The notes under the pieces: model-generated
Database searches by the model: none
Told to the model about the DNA's origin: nothing
The model's input: the letters and a program-made list of their open reading frames with translations, nothing else
Program-made: the position numbers and the translations under genes
NCBI GenBank assembly: GCA_016748015.1
Contig: JAAOMT010000135.1
Location: forward strand, 1,073,582-1,137,581
Direction of reading: 5' to 3'
Origin: Geosiphon pyriformis
Lineage: Eukaryota > Glomeromycota > Glomeromycetes > Archaeosporales > Geosiphonaceae
Length of the DNA: 64,000 nucleotides
Shown here: positions 46,318-58,649 of the stretch, piece by piece
How positions within the stretch are numbered: the stretch's first letter is position 1
Layout: each line of letters begins with the position of its first letter

Positions 46318-49300
46318 ATGTCTGAGGAAACACCCACAGTGAAACACTTTGCTGTTTTGTATACCTCTCAGAAACATAAAAAGGTCAAAACTTGGCACGA
46401 CGGTAACTTCAATTAATCAGATAATCGTGCCTATTGAGTGGTTTTGGTGTCTTGGGAGAAAAAAAACACTCAAAATTTATCACTTTTTGCCAAAACTATG
46501 TTTCTTCTATTTCTCGTTCAAAAATAGGCTTCCTAAGATATTTCACCGCTTACACCAAAGTAAGGCTTAAGAGAAACTTTTATGTGTTCACTTTTTTGGT
46601 TCACCTTCTTTTTTTTGAAAGTTCCCAGAGATAATACTTATATGCCCATAGGCTGTTCTATATGATGAGAAGCAACGGCAGCTTGATAGGTAGGTTTTGA
46701 TTATCATTAAAAAATCAGAAATTGATGATCTGATCCTTAAATTTCATGTCTTCACACGCATAGTACCTTTCAAAAGAGCATTCCGGACGTAGGAGATGAT
46801 ATGGATTTCGGAGGGTAAATGATACTTTTTGCAAAATAACTTTTTTCCAAATTACTAATTCATATAAAAATAAACATCTCAGACATTTGGTTACTATTGA
46901 ATCCTTGATCGATCAGAATAATGAGGATGTCACTACAGACGTGAAAAAAGCTCGAGCTACTCAACAGGTAGGTAAAAACTTGCCTAGTTTTTCATTTGTC
47001 TTTTTTCGAATCTTTAAAATTTTTAAAATTTTTAGGGCCAACAAACGGCTCTAGAGATCCCATTAGAGGGAATACCAGCAGGGCCTAATGTCATAACGAA
47101 AAGAGTGAGGCAATCAATCAATGTTAAAGTTCTACCACCACCCACAATCGTAATTCGAGAACCTCCCAAAACCACGCGTAAAAGAGCCTCAAACTCGATC
47201 AAAAAAAATTCGGGTAAGAAAAAAGTGAGAAACTCAAGATTGATCTTTAGACAATCACCTTAACTCCGTATAACCATTTTAAATTTACAAGCCTCCAAGC
47301 TCTCGGAATCAACAGATGAAAACTCTTCCACTTTGGAAGAAGTACCATCAAGCACCGCAGCTACCCAGAATGGAAATACTAATGGCAAGAGGAACGAAGC
47401 CGCTGGGATCATTATGAATCATGTATGAGTTTGATTGCTTTGTTGTTTTATTGTGATTAGTGATCAAATTTTTTCTTTAATCCAAGCTTCCAGTAAAACG
47501 TCGAAGGATTGGGCTCAGCAGATCCGCACTAGCCTCGATTCCCTCCAGTTCAACAACTTTAAATAACATTGATAGTAATGTATTTACGACTGCCAGCTAT
47601 TCGATGGGTGACTCGTAATTACACTGCCACAAATTGTGCTTCTTCCATTTTAGTTTCTACACATTTACTCTATATTTGATCATAGATCCTGTGGTGCCGA
47701 TCAATTGAGCGCCGGGCCTAGTGCTCCTTTCAAGTTAGTCTGCATTAAAATTGTGAACAATCTTCCTCCATTAGTGGCTGAATTTTTATTTTCATGTATT
47801 TGAAGACTTTGCTCCCGATTCAAATCAGGACTAATTACAACGTTTAGGTTAGTAGTAAAGCATAAACGTACTGTCGGCTTATTTAATTCATATTCCTAAA
47901 ATTTCTCAAGTTCCCTTAGACATGGTGGTATTTTTCAGAAGCCGGTTGAATTTCTAAGTGAGACACAATGCGACAAAATTGTCCGAGAAAAAAAACCACT
48001 CGTTCGATCCTGTATTCTTCCTGACCGGTTTGTGAGTATTAATAGACTCTGGTCGGGAAAAAATATCACGAATTATTAACTCAGAATTTTATTTGCTTTA
48101 TTTTTCACTTTTCCTGATATGCTTGATCTTGAAGATGTCGGCAGATCATTACAGGGATAGCTTATTGGCATTGATTTATGAACACTTGAATGTAAGTCTT
48201 ACATCCATCTTTTTAATTAAATTTTATCCCGAGCTTATTAATGGGGAACTCGGTTCTATAGGTATCTTTAGCAGTGATTGCCCAGGATTTTTATCGCAAA
48301 GTTCAACTTAGAGAACTCATGTCTCGAAGCAATGAACAAGATATGGAAACAGCTCTGCGTGAAAAAGGGATAGGATTGCATGCAAAATGCAGGCTAGGGT
48401 AATTTTCTTGATACATACATACATACATACTGTTATAATGTTGAATCATCAAGGCTTGATATTTACCCCACTTTACACTCCAAGTGAACCCGAATTTGGC
48501 TTTGGCATAGCCGGATCATTCGCTAACAATAATAACAAGAACAAATATTCTGAAAACATAAAATCTGTGATGCAATCGGTCATGGTGGAAGATGAATTAC
48601 ATTTTACTCTTCGGATCCCAAATAAAGCTCATCATTCTACATATTCAAAAGATGATATATGGGTACAATAAAATTTGCTCTTTACATAACCATTCATGTA
48701 TATGATCTCATGGTTATTTTTCTGGCTTCTCCCCGCAAAGGTAATATCGTCATCCTTAAAATTTGAACAGAGTCAAACCTTTATAGCTCGTTCTACTTTT
48801 TACGGACCTTTAAGTTGTGGTGGCCTCAGCATCAAATGTCTTAATCCAAGAGACTCATCCGTGTCCAAGACTTTATTTAATTCGCAAACCGAAAATCTTT
48901 TCGCTCTTCGTGCAATTAACGCAAGTTCGGAATTGATGATGATAGGTAGGAACTTATTCGATTATTTCTTCACAATCTATCCGGTACTATTAAAGTGGCA
49001 CTTTCACTCGACAGATAATCTTAAAGGACATTTGGAGAAATTGCCGATTCTCGGGCATTTAATCGATCATAAGAAATGGAATTTAAGGGGTCCCAAAAGC
49101 TCCAATAATAAGAGATTAAAGCCACCAACCATGAATCCTATATCCCATAAGACAGGAAATATTATGTTAACAGATGAAGATTCTGATATACCTGCTCTTT
49201 TAGATGAGTGGGTGCAGCAATATCATTTAAATCAAGATCAGGAAAAAGTCTTACGAGCGCTTGCCCACTTGATCATCCGGGCCCCTGGATTTCCCCCAGA

Positions 49301-52300
49301 TAATTCTAATGAGGGACAAGAAGATCCTCCAGTCGTTTTAGTTCATGGAATATTTGGCTCTGGGAAAAGGTATGTTAGTTTCGCTTGTCCTTTAATAATT
49401 AATAAAAATTATACATCTGATGGGTACTAATCCAAAATTAGTTATCTTATCGCTGTCCTAATAATGTTCATTGATCGGGTGCTCTCGATGAAACAAGAGG
49501 TTGTTGATAGTGAAGAGGAGCAGCAGCACCAACCATACAAGATACTTATTTCATCAATTACTAACGTAGCTGTTGATCGAATTCTTTTGGTAAAACCAAT
49601 CTTAAATGAAATAAATTCTTTCAATGTAATTTAATTGTATTTTTTATTCTATAGGAATTAATAAAGATGGGATTCAAGAATTTTGTTCGCTGTGGAAGGT
49701 ATTTAATGCTCTGAGAATTTTTTCTCTGAAAAATTCCAAGACCTGCAGAATGAATTTCATGGGTAAATTTTGAACATTTTTAGCCTCAAAAGAATATCAA
49801 AGCCCATTCTGCCATGGACCGCACAAACAATGACCAATAACGATGAAAAATTGAAGGAGTTGAATAATATGCTCAAGGACGAGAGAATCGCTGATGTAGA
49901 GATTGAGTATGTCAAAGAAACCATAGAAAGATTCAAAAATTTACAAGTAAGATCGAACAGACAGCAGAACGAGTTAACACGCACGAGATTAAAAAAAGAT
50001 CTAATTCTGGTGATTTTTTTTTTGTAGAATAGAGGATTAGTTCACAGTGCTATGGTGGTTGGTGAGTATAATGATTTTAAAAGTCAGAGGCATGATGTGA
50101 CCTCATCAATCCCCAAATGATCATCATTTATTATTTTCATAAAGGCACGACATGTATGGCATCCACATTTGAAATGCTCGATGATGTTCGGTTTTCACTT
50201 GCAATACTTGATGAATCATCACAGATATCTGAACCCATGGCGTTGGTCCCTATATGTCGATTTGAATGTCAGAAACTGTTGCTGGTTGGAGATCCCCAAC
50301 AGCTTCCGCCAATGTTAACCACCAAATCCGAAAAGGCAATTGTTCGTAAAGGGTTAGACCGCACACTGTTTGACAGATCGGTGCTGATGGGAATAGAGGT
50401 TCGAGATTTTCGAGTTGGACTTGGTTATTGGCACCATTTTTGAAGTTTTTTTTTTGCGAATTCTAATTTTCAATGAGTCAGCCCATAATGTTACGGACTC
50501 AATATCGAGTAAGTTTGCAAAAAGATCTTCTTGATCAAACTTTAAACCACATCGGGAACCTTATATCTTCGATCTCATTCAGTGTCATCCTAAAATCTCG
50601 GCCATCAGTAACGAACTTTTTTATCATGATAAACTGAGGGATGGAACGATAGAAACCTTATTAGAGCCTGTTGTTTCAGGACTTCCAACTTTGTGTTGGA
50701 TTGATGTCAAAGGAGAGGTATGATTTCAGCTTTTTTTCTTGGAATATAATTTTTGAAGCTTTAAAGGACATGCTCGGAAATCAATCCGTCTTTAGGAACA
50801 TCAGCACGCTTCTAAATCATTTTATAATGACAACGAGGCTAAATTGATTGCCGACCTCGTTAAACATTTGCTCTGTATCGGTGTCAAAGGGGATGACATT
50901 GGGATCATAGCCCTATGTATGCTTTGCTACTAGTCAAAAAACTGTTGAATCTCGACCGCAAAGAATTATTTTTCTTTAATTTTAGCTTCCTTACTTCACC
51001 CTTAGACAAGGCACAGGTATCTCGTTTGGGGGAGAAGCTGGCATCCAACTCAACGAAATTGGAACAAACAGTCAAGGTAAGACAATTATCCGGTTGTGAC
51101 TTGCTTTTAAAAACGAGTGATATTTTTGAATTCAACAATTCAATTGGGACCCAGATTTCAACAGTGGATGCTTTTCAGGTAGGAGCTTGAAAATTTCTAA
51201 AGTTCTCGTTCTTCGAACTAAAAAATGAAGATGGGACTTTAGGGTGCCGAACGAAATATCATTATTCTATCTTGCGTACGAACAAAATCCATCGGTTTCA
51301 GCGACAACCATGAACGGATTAATGTGGCATTAACACGTGCCCGAAGGCATATGTTAATCTTTGGAGATGCCAATTTCCTCCAAACAAGCAGATGTTGGGA
51401 GCGAATTATTAAAAATCATTGTAAAAGTAAGTTGAATATTTGGTAATACCCATGATAAAACAGTTTATCCTCATCGTGATACGAATATATATAGAAGCGA
51501 AAGATGGATTCCTAGACAATAAAGCTTTCTCTCAACGAATACCGTCATTCCGGCTTGATAAGCAACTTTTAGGATTGGAGCCATCAACTGATCTTGGAAT
51601 GATGGGTATTGTTGAAGAGGACGCTTTTTTGGACTTTGATGAGGAGGAAATTGTTACAGGCGTAGGGGAAGACGAGTCAAAACTGACCGCTGGTCAGGAA
51701 GTATTAATCCCAAATTTTGTTGACGACACGGATTCTATAAACGCTATTATCCAAGATCTTGCGATCGAGTCTGTTGACTTCAAAATCAACGACCTAATCG
51801 AAAACCAAAATTTACATGGGTCAAAAACAAATCAGGGGATAATTTCGGCAAAATTCGGTCAAGGTACTCAAAATTCACAGGGCACTAGGAAGAATCAATT
51901 CATTAGTGCGTCACAACCTTATGATAAAATTTCTCAAGGCTCGCAGGTGGGTTTCACAGATATCTTTACTGAAAACTTTTATCAAGGTTCTCGTAAGGGA
52001 TACGATCCAATAGAACGTGAGGTCGACATGCTATTAGAAAATGGAAAAAGAGGTCCTTCGTCATTTGGAGCAGCCCAAGATAGACCCAACCCTTTAAGTG
52101 GCCCAAGTCTGTTTAATGTTGCGTTCACTAACTTACCATTGGCTTCAGAAAATATACCTAAAGGAAACTCGAAGGCAGTGCCTGAGGGTTCTGTTTTCCC
52201 AATGTTACCAGGTCATCACGAAGTCGGTAACGATTTTATCAACTGGGTGAACCTGGTTAAATTAGCAGATCAGACTGATACTAATTTTGACATCAGAAAA

Positions 52301-52318
52301 GAGCCAAGACTACATTAA
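46318..52318 (+). CDS. ZGRF1-like: ZGRF1-like DNA helicase (DUF2439 + SF1 helicase), 27 exons
   Basis: My splice model, all introns GT-AG and in phase, has exons 46318-46402, 46528-46559, 46652-46689, 46764-46814, 46883-46967, 47036-47213, 47292-47422, 47487-47614, 47686-47733, 47806-47847, 47920-48031, 48135-48191, 48262-48398, 48485-48662, 48741-49369, 49442-49589, 49655-49698, 49784-49946, 50028-50061, 50145-50398, 50482-50508, 50583-50717, 50796-50916, 51006-51076, 51155-51178, 51243-51426, 51495-52318 (1,319 residues). The N-terminus matches DUF2439 (VLYTSQK, KTWHDG, KAVLYDEK). The helicase core has the Q motif, GSGKS, TNVAVDR, LDESSQ, GDPQQLPP, QYRCHP, VDAFQGAERN and NVALTRARR. Such proteins act in crosslink repair and recombination. 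I see no GRF zinc finger. The tail is acidic, then Gly/Ser/Gln-rich. Confidence 0.9.
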
Positions 52319-52502
52319 ATCAATGGAATTTTTTATTGTTGCTTAACGTTTAGACCTTGATTTCGACTAAAAGTTGCACTTATTAAAATTCATTTATTAA
52401 TGGTATGCATGATGCATGCAACTTTGAAATATTCCGAAAATACTACTTGTAGATGTTAACGCAAACTGCTTGGTTTGAGACAATAGCCTTGTGATACACT
52501 AG

Positions 52503-52873
52503 TCAACACGATTTGCCTTTCTCTTTCAGATCCGGATCAGTACCACCATCCACAATAGCGGTATTGAAATTTTTCCATAGCGCGGCAACATTTTCAAAGT
52601 CTTTCCCGACGGCAATAACGCTCTCTAAATTTTTCGAGAGGAGGCTCATGTTTGTATTTACCTGTTCCAGGCTCTGAGTTTTTCATCAAATCAGGTCAAG
52701 GTGAAGAAAAGAAAAAGAAAGCACAAAACTAAAAGAAACCATTAATGAAAAATTACTTGTAAAACATTATTAAGCATCATATCACGTTCTTTTTGGAATG
52801 AGGTTCGGTCAACGGTGGAATTTGATGTAGTACCTGGGACGACTATGCGGGCGTTTGTGGTTGTTTGATCCAT
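52503..52873 (-). CDS. DAD1: DASH complex subunit Dad1, two exons
   Basis: Exon 1 is 52757-52873 (39 codons from ATG), exon 2 is 52503-52673 (56 codons and TGA), with an 83-bp GT-AG intron in phase 0, giving 95 residues. The Dad1 pattern is clear: FQKERDMMLNNVL, then LEQVNTNMSLLSKNLESVI, AVGKDFENVAALWKNF. Length fits the family (about 90-100). Dad1 is part of the fungal DASH/Dam1 ring that couples kinetochores to microtubules. The gene converges on the helicase gene; 184 bp separate the stops. The frame track alone misses it because both exons are short. Confidence 0.9.
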
Positions 52874-53029
52874 GTTCATTTTTCGACAATGGATATAAGA
52901 TTGTAATTTCAAATTTTCGCATAATAAATAATATAGACTTCCAAGTTAAAAACTGGAGAAAATGTCCGATTGGTTGATTATTGTGCAAGGTTGCATATTT
53001 ATAAATCAAAAACATTTAATAAATTGAAA

Positions 53030-54344
53030 TACATTTTCCTTTTTTAAAAATTTAATTTTAATAATATCACATAAAACTTAATACTTAAAATAAATACAAT
53101 TTATTAAAACAATTTTTTTTGCTCAAATTATAATTAATTAAAAACTCTTTTTTTTTTAAATTTTATGATTACAACCAAAGTAAAAAGTAAAAAAACAACC
53201 AATAATTTTTTATAGTTTTAAGATTATTATCATTTAAAAAGTTTTTTTTAGTTATAAAAACAATTAAACAAAATATTGTAAAAGTGCTTTTTCCAAATAT
53301 TTTATTTTAAACTCATTTTTTTTGTTTTTGGTTAAAAGTTAATTTTTAATTAAAGTTTTTTTAAAGCAATATACTAAAACTAGTTACAATTTTTTAAAAA
53401 AATTCAAAAGTTTTTAACAATAAATTAATAACAAAGTTAATGTTTTTTGTTATTTTTTAAATAATAATAAAAACTAAAGCAATAAAAAAACAACTTTTTA
53501 TTTTTTTTATTAATAATATTGCCAAATTTTTTTAAGATAACAGAAAATAATTTTGGTGGTTATTAAAACACTTTACTGTTGAAAACTTGTTTTTTTTTAA
53601 AAAACAAAACATTGGTTTTTTTATTAATTTTGTATTATTAATATTAATTATTAGTTTTAAACAATAATAATAATAAAAATATATTTGTCAAATTTGTTTT
53701 AAATTAATATTTAATTATGTTGTTTAATAATTAATTTTTTGGTTAATTATTATTAACTTTAAAAAAAACAAAATATATTTTAATATGTAATTTTATTTAA
53801 TTAAACTATTATATTATTTGACTTTAAAAGTTATATAATATATAATATAACTTTTTTTGTATTTTTATAATTACAACTAAAATAAAAAGTAATTTTTTTT
53901 TTGGTTTTTAATAATATTCTAAAATTTCAAGTAATATAAAATTAAAACAGTTTTTGGCTTCTAAAAAATATTTTTTGTTTTTAATTAAAATACTTTTTTT
54001 TAAATTTTTTTAAAATAGTTTATTAAAAATAATTTTAATATTATTGTTATTATGCTAAAAACCCAAAAACTTTTAATTAAAAACCAATAATTAAATTATT
54101 TTGTTTTTTGGTTTTTATTATTTTAAAACTTGTTTTTTATTTTTTAATATTTTTAATATTTTTATCAATTTTATATTATAAATACTAATTACAATTTTTA
54201 GCTTTTTTGGTTATATATAATGGTTTTTTTATTTAAACAACAATAATAATATATTTATTAAAATAATACAAAATAATACAAAATAAGATTTAATTATATT
54301 ATTTTAAACTATTTTAAAATATTAAAATTATTATAAATTATTTT
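53030..54344 (+). mobile_element. Decayed half-LINE 5' ends in AT-rich DNA
   Basis: Two traces of the half-LINE leader and ORF1 start are visible. AAACTC..TTAAATTTTATGATTACAACCAAAGTAAAAAGTAAAA is at about 53144-53192, and a weaker copy (TTTTTATAATTACAACTAAAATAAAAAGTAA) is at about 53861-53891. The intervening DNA has lost most G and C. Boundaries are unclear. Confidence 0.45.
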
Positions 54345-54349
54345 ATTTT

Positions 54350-54540
54350 ATTTTTATTTGACATATTAGTTTAATTATTATTTAATAAAATATAATTATC
54401 ATGTATTTTAAATTTAATATAATTTATGTGTTTTTTACATGTAATTAAACACAAGTTCAATTCAAATTATATTATATTAAAACTACAAAAAAAACTTATT
54501 TAAAAAAACTATTTTTTAAATTATTTTAATAATTTTAATA
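54350..54540 (-). mobile_element. Half-LINE 3' fragment, decayed
   Basis: TTTTTTACATGTAATTAAACACAAG followed by TTCAAATTATATTATATT matches the minus-strand half-LINE tail at 40.43-40.53 kb. It is directly followed by the LINE F leader. Confidence 0.55.
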
Positions 54541-54655
54541 TTACTAAAAATTAAAAAACTTCTTTCTTTCTTTTGTCTTAAATTTCCAAAAAAGAGTCAA
54601 AAAGTTTTTTAAAAAAAGTTTTTTTACTATTTAGTATGATAAATTCAAACTATTT

Positions 54656-56480
54656 TTGCTTGATTATAAGGCCACTGTTGGCTTTAATATTACTGTTATA
54701 AAAAAGATTATTAAAAATTCTGGTACAGCTAATAGTTTTAAATCTGTGCTATTAAGAAAAAAAAGAAAAAATAGTATTTTAGAAAATAATATTAAGACTA
54801 AAAAAGTTTTTGCTAAGAGATTGGATAGTTATTTTTGGGATTTGGAAGCTGATAATACTACTAAATCTGATAGTATTAACATAAAAGAGAAGTGTTTAAT
54901 TAAAAAAACCAGTTTTGACTATAGTAGTAAGGCTATTTTTAATGGCAAAAATACTGACCAGATGCCAAAAAGTTTACATGTTAAAACCAAAAAGACTTTG
55001 GAAAAACCATTGAACAAAATAAATTTTTTAAGTGATTGTGATGATAATAATATTCTGTTGAACATCTTATTAATTTTCTCTTCTTTTTTAAAAAATTTGG
55101 TTGTTGTTTCTATTAAAAAGGCATTCACTTTGGATATTAAATTAAATAAAGTAACTGAAAAGTTTTCTTAAAAAAAGCTTGTAGTGATTAGAAAGTTATT
55201 TTCAAAAGTCAATGGTTTTGAAAAGGCATTTACTTCTTCAAAATTTACTGGTATTATCAAAGCAATATTCACTTCTAAATTAAGTTTAATGCAAGCTATT
55301 GAAAAGACCAAGAATGTAAAAATCTTGGTTAATACTAATCTCAAAAAATCTACTAAACATTTAGATCAGATTGTAATGATAAAAAAATCCCAATTGGGAC
55401 ATCAATTAAGACTATTTATATTGCACTATCCAAGTTTGGGTTGATTAAATCAATTAAAATGCAATTGGTAGAACTTTGGCAAAAAGCTGTAATAAAATTT
55501 GACCAATCTAATTAGACTAATTTGGTTGCAATAAAATAGTCTATCTTAATTAGAAAAAATACTATATGTATAGCCAGAACAGATTTGAACAAAGTAATAT
55601 AAAATGTAAAGAATTGTCATAAGACGTTTTTTTATACATTGCCAATAAAAACAAATGCTTATAATATTTAGAACTTTATTAGTTTTGTGGGTAAAAAAAC
55701 ATGTATTATCAATCAACATTCAGTTATATATGCTCAGACCAGATGTGCAGTTGTTTGTTTTAACTTAACTAAGTTTTTGGATGCTATCATAAAAACCACA
55801 CTGGTTTTAAGAAGTGTCAATTTGCACTAGTCTCATTTGAATTCAGCAAAGTATATTAAGTATAAAAAATTGGGTCATATATTATTGGACTGTTCTATGG
55901 ATAAAAAAACTTCTCTTGGTAGTTTATCTCATAGAGTATTATTAAAAGAAGATAAAAGGAGATTGGCATCCATCTATGCTAAACATTTAGTACCAGTCAC
56001 TTGTTTTGTTTTTTTGGTAGTGTTTTTTAGACCAAGATTGTTAATGGATCTTTTTTCTTTCTACATGAAATAGTTCAGTTGATTCTGGTTTCTTTTCAGA
56101 GATAAAACCTACTCTGCTAGTGTCTGTAGAATTAAATAGTAGATTTACTGCTCTTAAGTGCAGTTTTAACAGTCTTACAGAGCAAGTTGTTAAGTTGACT
56201 AAGAGGTTAGATACACTTGGACCAATAGTTTCTCAGCCTAATTTTGAATGTCAGCTGTTGGTAATTTTTTTATTACAGAATTAAGGAATGAATATAATAA
56301 TAAGTAAAGGTTCAAGTGCAATTACTAATGTTAAGACTGTTGTGAGAGTAATAAGTTTTTAATTTTTTAATTGTTTTGAAATTAGAAGAAACTTTAAGCA
56401 ATTTGTTAAACACAGTTATAAGCCTGTTGACCAGAGTAGACAATATTGGTTTGGGCTCTAACACTCATTTCTTTCAATGA
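54656..56480 (+). pseudogene. LINE F ORF1, broken
   Basis: The pieces are 54656-55171 (Lys/Asn-rich N-terminus), 55184-55444 (GFEKAFTSSKF, as in LINE A's GFERASTPSKF) and 55837-56073. The last piece holds a degenerate zinc knuckle reading YIKYKKLGHILLDC: the first two Cys are Tyr, while His and the last Cys remain. Several stops lie between. The beginning is cut from any upstream ATG by decay. Confidence 0.75.
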
Positions 56481-56489
56481 CCAATCTTA

Positions 56490-57048
56490 TTTAAAAAGTA
56501 GCTACATGTAATGTTAGGAATATAAACAATTCTGCTAAGCAAGCTGATGTTATTTATTGGCATAAAGATATAAACAATTTAATTTTCATTATTATTAAGA
56601 CAAAATTGAAAAAGAAAGTTTATTCATGAATTATAAACAAGTTTAATAGTGTTTGGGTATTTACTTTTAGTATAAAGTCTGATTATTTGGGTTTTGGTGT
56701 TGTGGTTATTATAAATATTAATTTGATGAAACATATATGTAAGGTTTCAGAAGTTGCTAATAAGCTTTTGTTTATTAAGTTGTTTTTCAGGAATAAATTA
56801 TTCATTTTGATCTTAGAACTATATATTGGTATTATTCTGGCTGTGTGTTTGTTTCAGGTTAGTAAGATCAACTCTCTAATTTTAAAAACTGTAAATAATT
56901 TTTTTTTTATTATCTTAAGTAAAAATTTTAATGAGAATAGTTTTTACAGGTGTGCTAGTTTTAGGAAATGCTTTGATTTAGAGTTGGTTAATTTTTTAGT
57001 TAAAAGTCTAGTTGCAAAAGCCTTAACTTGAGAGAATTTCAGAGGTGC
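56490..57048 (+). pseudogene. LINE F ORF2 endonuclease fragment
   Basis: The frame 56687-57031 shows GFGVVVIININLMKHICKVSEVAN and NFNENSF (GDFN-like motif), aligned with LINE A at 6353-6631 and LINE D at 19439-19800. The start (ATCNVR-like) is at about 56505. It ends at a TGA, where the family has Trp, and then at the gypsy 2 LTR. Confidence 0.75.
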
Positions 57049-57937
57049 TATTACAGATAATTATTTGGGGTCTCAAAGCAAATAACAAACCTGTAATTTG
57101 GTGCTCAATTGATAATTGATAATGTTGGTTTCTGAAGATTTTCATAATCTGAAGAGTTTGGTTGAGTTCTTTGTATAATGGACAGAGATTCAATTGATAG
57201 TTTTTATCTGTAGCTTTCTAAAACTGCAGTTTTGTCAATTTTTTTCTCAGTGTAATGGCCAATAATCCTCTTGGTAAGCTATCCTTAAATCTGAGTATCT
57301 ACTCTTATTTCTGGATCTTTTACCAATGCTATATCCTGACGTCAGTATCTTTGCATGTAAATCTTTTTAATCAAGTTAACAAACAACAAAAAAAATAAAG
57401 CAAGAAAGAAAATAACAAAAATAAGAAACATAAGCCAAGACAATTTGCACGTTAGTATCTTGTCAATAGCCGTAATCAAGAGCTATTGTTCCAGTATGGT
57501 TAAATATCAATTACTATCAACACTTCATGTTGATAGTGGAGAGTAGATTAAAATAGTGAATAATTATTTATTGATATTTGTGATGTGGAATGTTGCTTAG
57601 ATCAAATCTAAACTAAGAGATCTGTCTTTTTTTCTTTTAATGCTATCACTATATATACATAATTGATGTTCTATAAAATTGCTCACATTCCTGAACAATA
57701 TGCTATGATTTTTTGAGCAATACTCATATTGCTGAACAATGTGCCCTAATTTTCTAATATCACTCTATATTGCTGAGTAATATGCCATGATTTTTGACAT
57801 TGCTCCATATTGCTAAGCAATATGCCATAATTTCTGACATTGCTCCATATTGCTGAGCAATATGTTCACATGCTAACTACTACTCTCTTATTGGTCTGAT
57901 ATTTTCTATATCTGTTTTTTCTCTTTTATGAGTAATA
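57049..57937 (-). repeat. Gypsy 2 3' LTR (boundaries inferred)
   Basis: I place the ends at TATTAC (57049) and GTAATA (57932-57937), a perfect inverted pair that could come from TGTTAC/GTAACA by one transition each. The left end coincides with where LINE F homology stops. The right end abuts a polypurine tract (AAAAGGAGAAGATAA on the coding strand) that aligns with gypsy 1's. The 4 bp left of it are GTGC; the matching duplication lies outside the window. Confidence 0.6.
57677..57872. repeat. Five 40-bp repeats with palindromic core, in the gypsy 2 LTR
   Basis: Five imperfect tandem units (40-41 bp) of the form CATTGCTCCATATTGCTGAGCAATATGCCATGATTTTTGA. The best-kept core, ATATTGCT-G-AGCAATAT (57846-57862), is a perfect 8-bp inverted repeat around one base. 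It lies in the LTR upstream of ORF3's end, where enhancer repeats are common, so these may be protein-binding sites. Confidence 0.85.
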
Positions 57938-58586
57938 TTATCTTCTCCTTTTAATATTAAGCTTCATCAAAATTCTTATTTTGAATTATGTCAAATACTT
58001 TTTTTTCAAGTAGTGTCTGTTCCACCCTACTCTTTATTTTTTCAATTTGTGAGTTGTTTATTCTTCTTTATTGGTTAATGGTTATTGTTTTTATGTCAAA
58101 ATGTAACAATACTTTTGGATAGTTTTAAAATATAGTATGTAGTTGATAAATAGTCCTGATGTATAATATTAAGTTTGTTTTCTTTTCAATAATGTTTTCA
58201 ATGTTCTGGATTATTTTTTGATTGAAAATTCTCTTGGATTTGTCAAAATATAACTTCTGAATATCTACTTTTTGTTCCAGTTGATAGTAGCAATATGGTA
58301 TTAGAAATTGGTCTATCCATTTGTTTCAATTTTTTTTCACCAGTTCTTCTGTTGGAACTATAATAGTTATCTTTCCAAAAGTGTTCTTTACTTTCTTTAT
58401 TATTTTATCTAACCAGTTTATTAACTGTTTCTGTGGTTGCTGGTATGGTGTGTTTTTCCCTTTTTGTTTGGTGTTTTGATAACAAATTGTTTGGTTGTTG
58501 ATAATAATTTCCATGTTTACTTGCTGTTGACTTAAAGCTTGAAACAATTGTTGAGCTAAAGTGTGAATATAGTCTGGTATTTCCAT
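57906..58586 (-). pseudogene. Gypsy 2 ORF3, broken
   Basis: ATG at 58586 opens MEIPDYIHTLAQQLFQAL and later INNQTICYQ, matching gypsy 1 ORF3's MIIPQNIQQISQKLILAL and INGSQINYI. Following the frame through several stops leads across the polypurine tract (KEKII against EEEIM) to a TAG at 57906: 227 codons against 236. No membrane segment is visible. Function is unknown. Confidence 0.7.
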
Positions 58587-58649
58587 TTTTTTTTTCTTTT
58601 TTGTTGCTTTTGTTGTATATACTATGTCTTTATATAATCTTTTGGTTGT

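Larger units (their letters stand above)
54545..57048 (+). mobile_element. LINE F: 5' part, interrupted by gypsy 2
   Basis: It has the same leader as LINEs A and D (AAAAAACTTCTTTCTTTC). ORF1 is of the LINE A subfamily: NQMPK/DQMPKSLH and EKPL blocks match. The ORF2 endonuclease stops at codons for ...LT-stop-ENFRGA, matching LINE D's LTWSNSRGV, where the gypsy 2 LTR begins. The rest of the LINE should lie beyond the window. Confidence 0.85.

Noticed and set aside
46434-46634. 66-residue frame near the start of the helicase gene
   Set aside because: It spans introns 1 and 2 and exon 2 in another frame; the spliced model accounts for the region.
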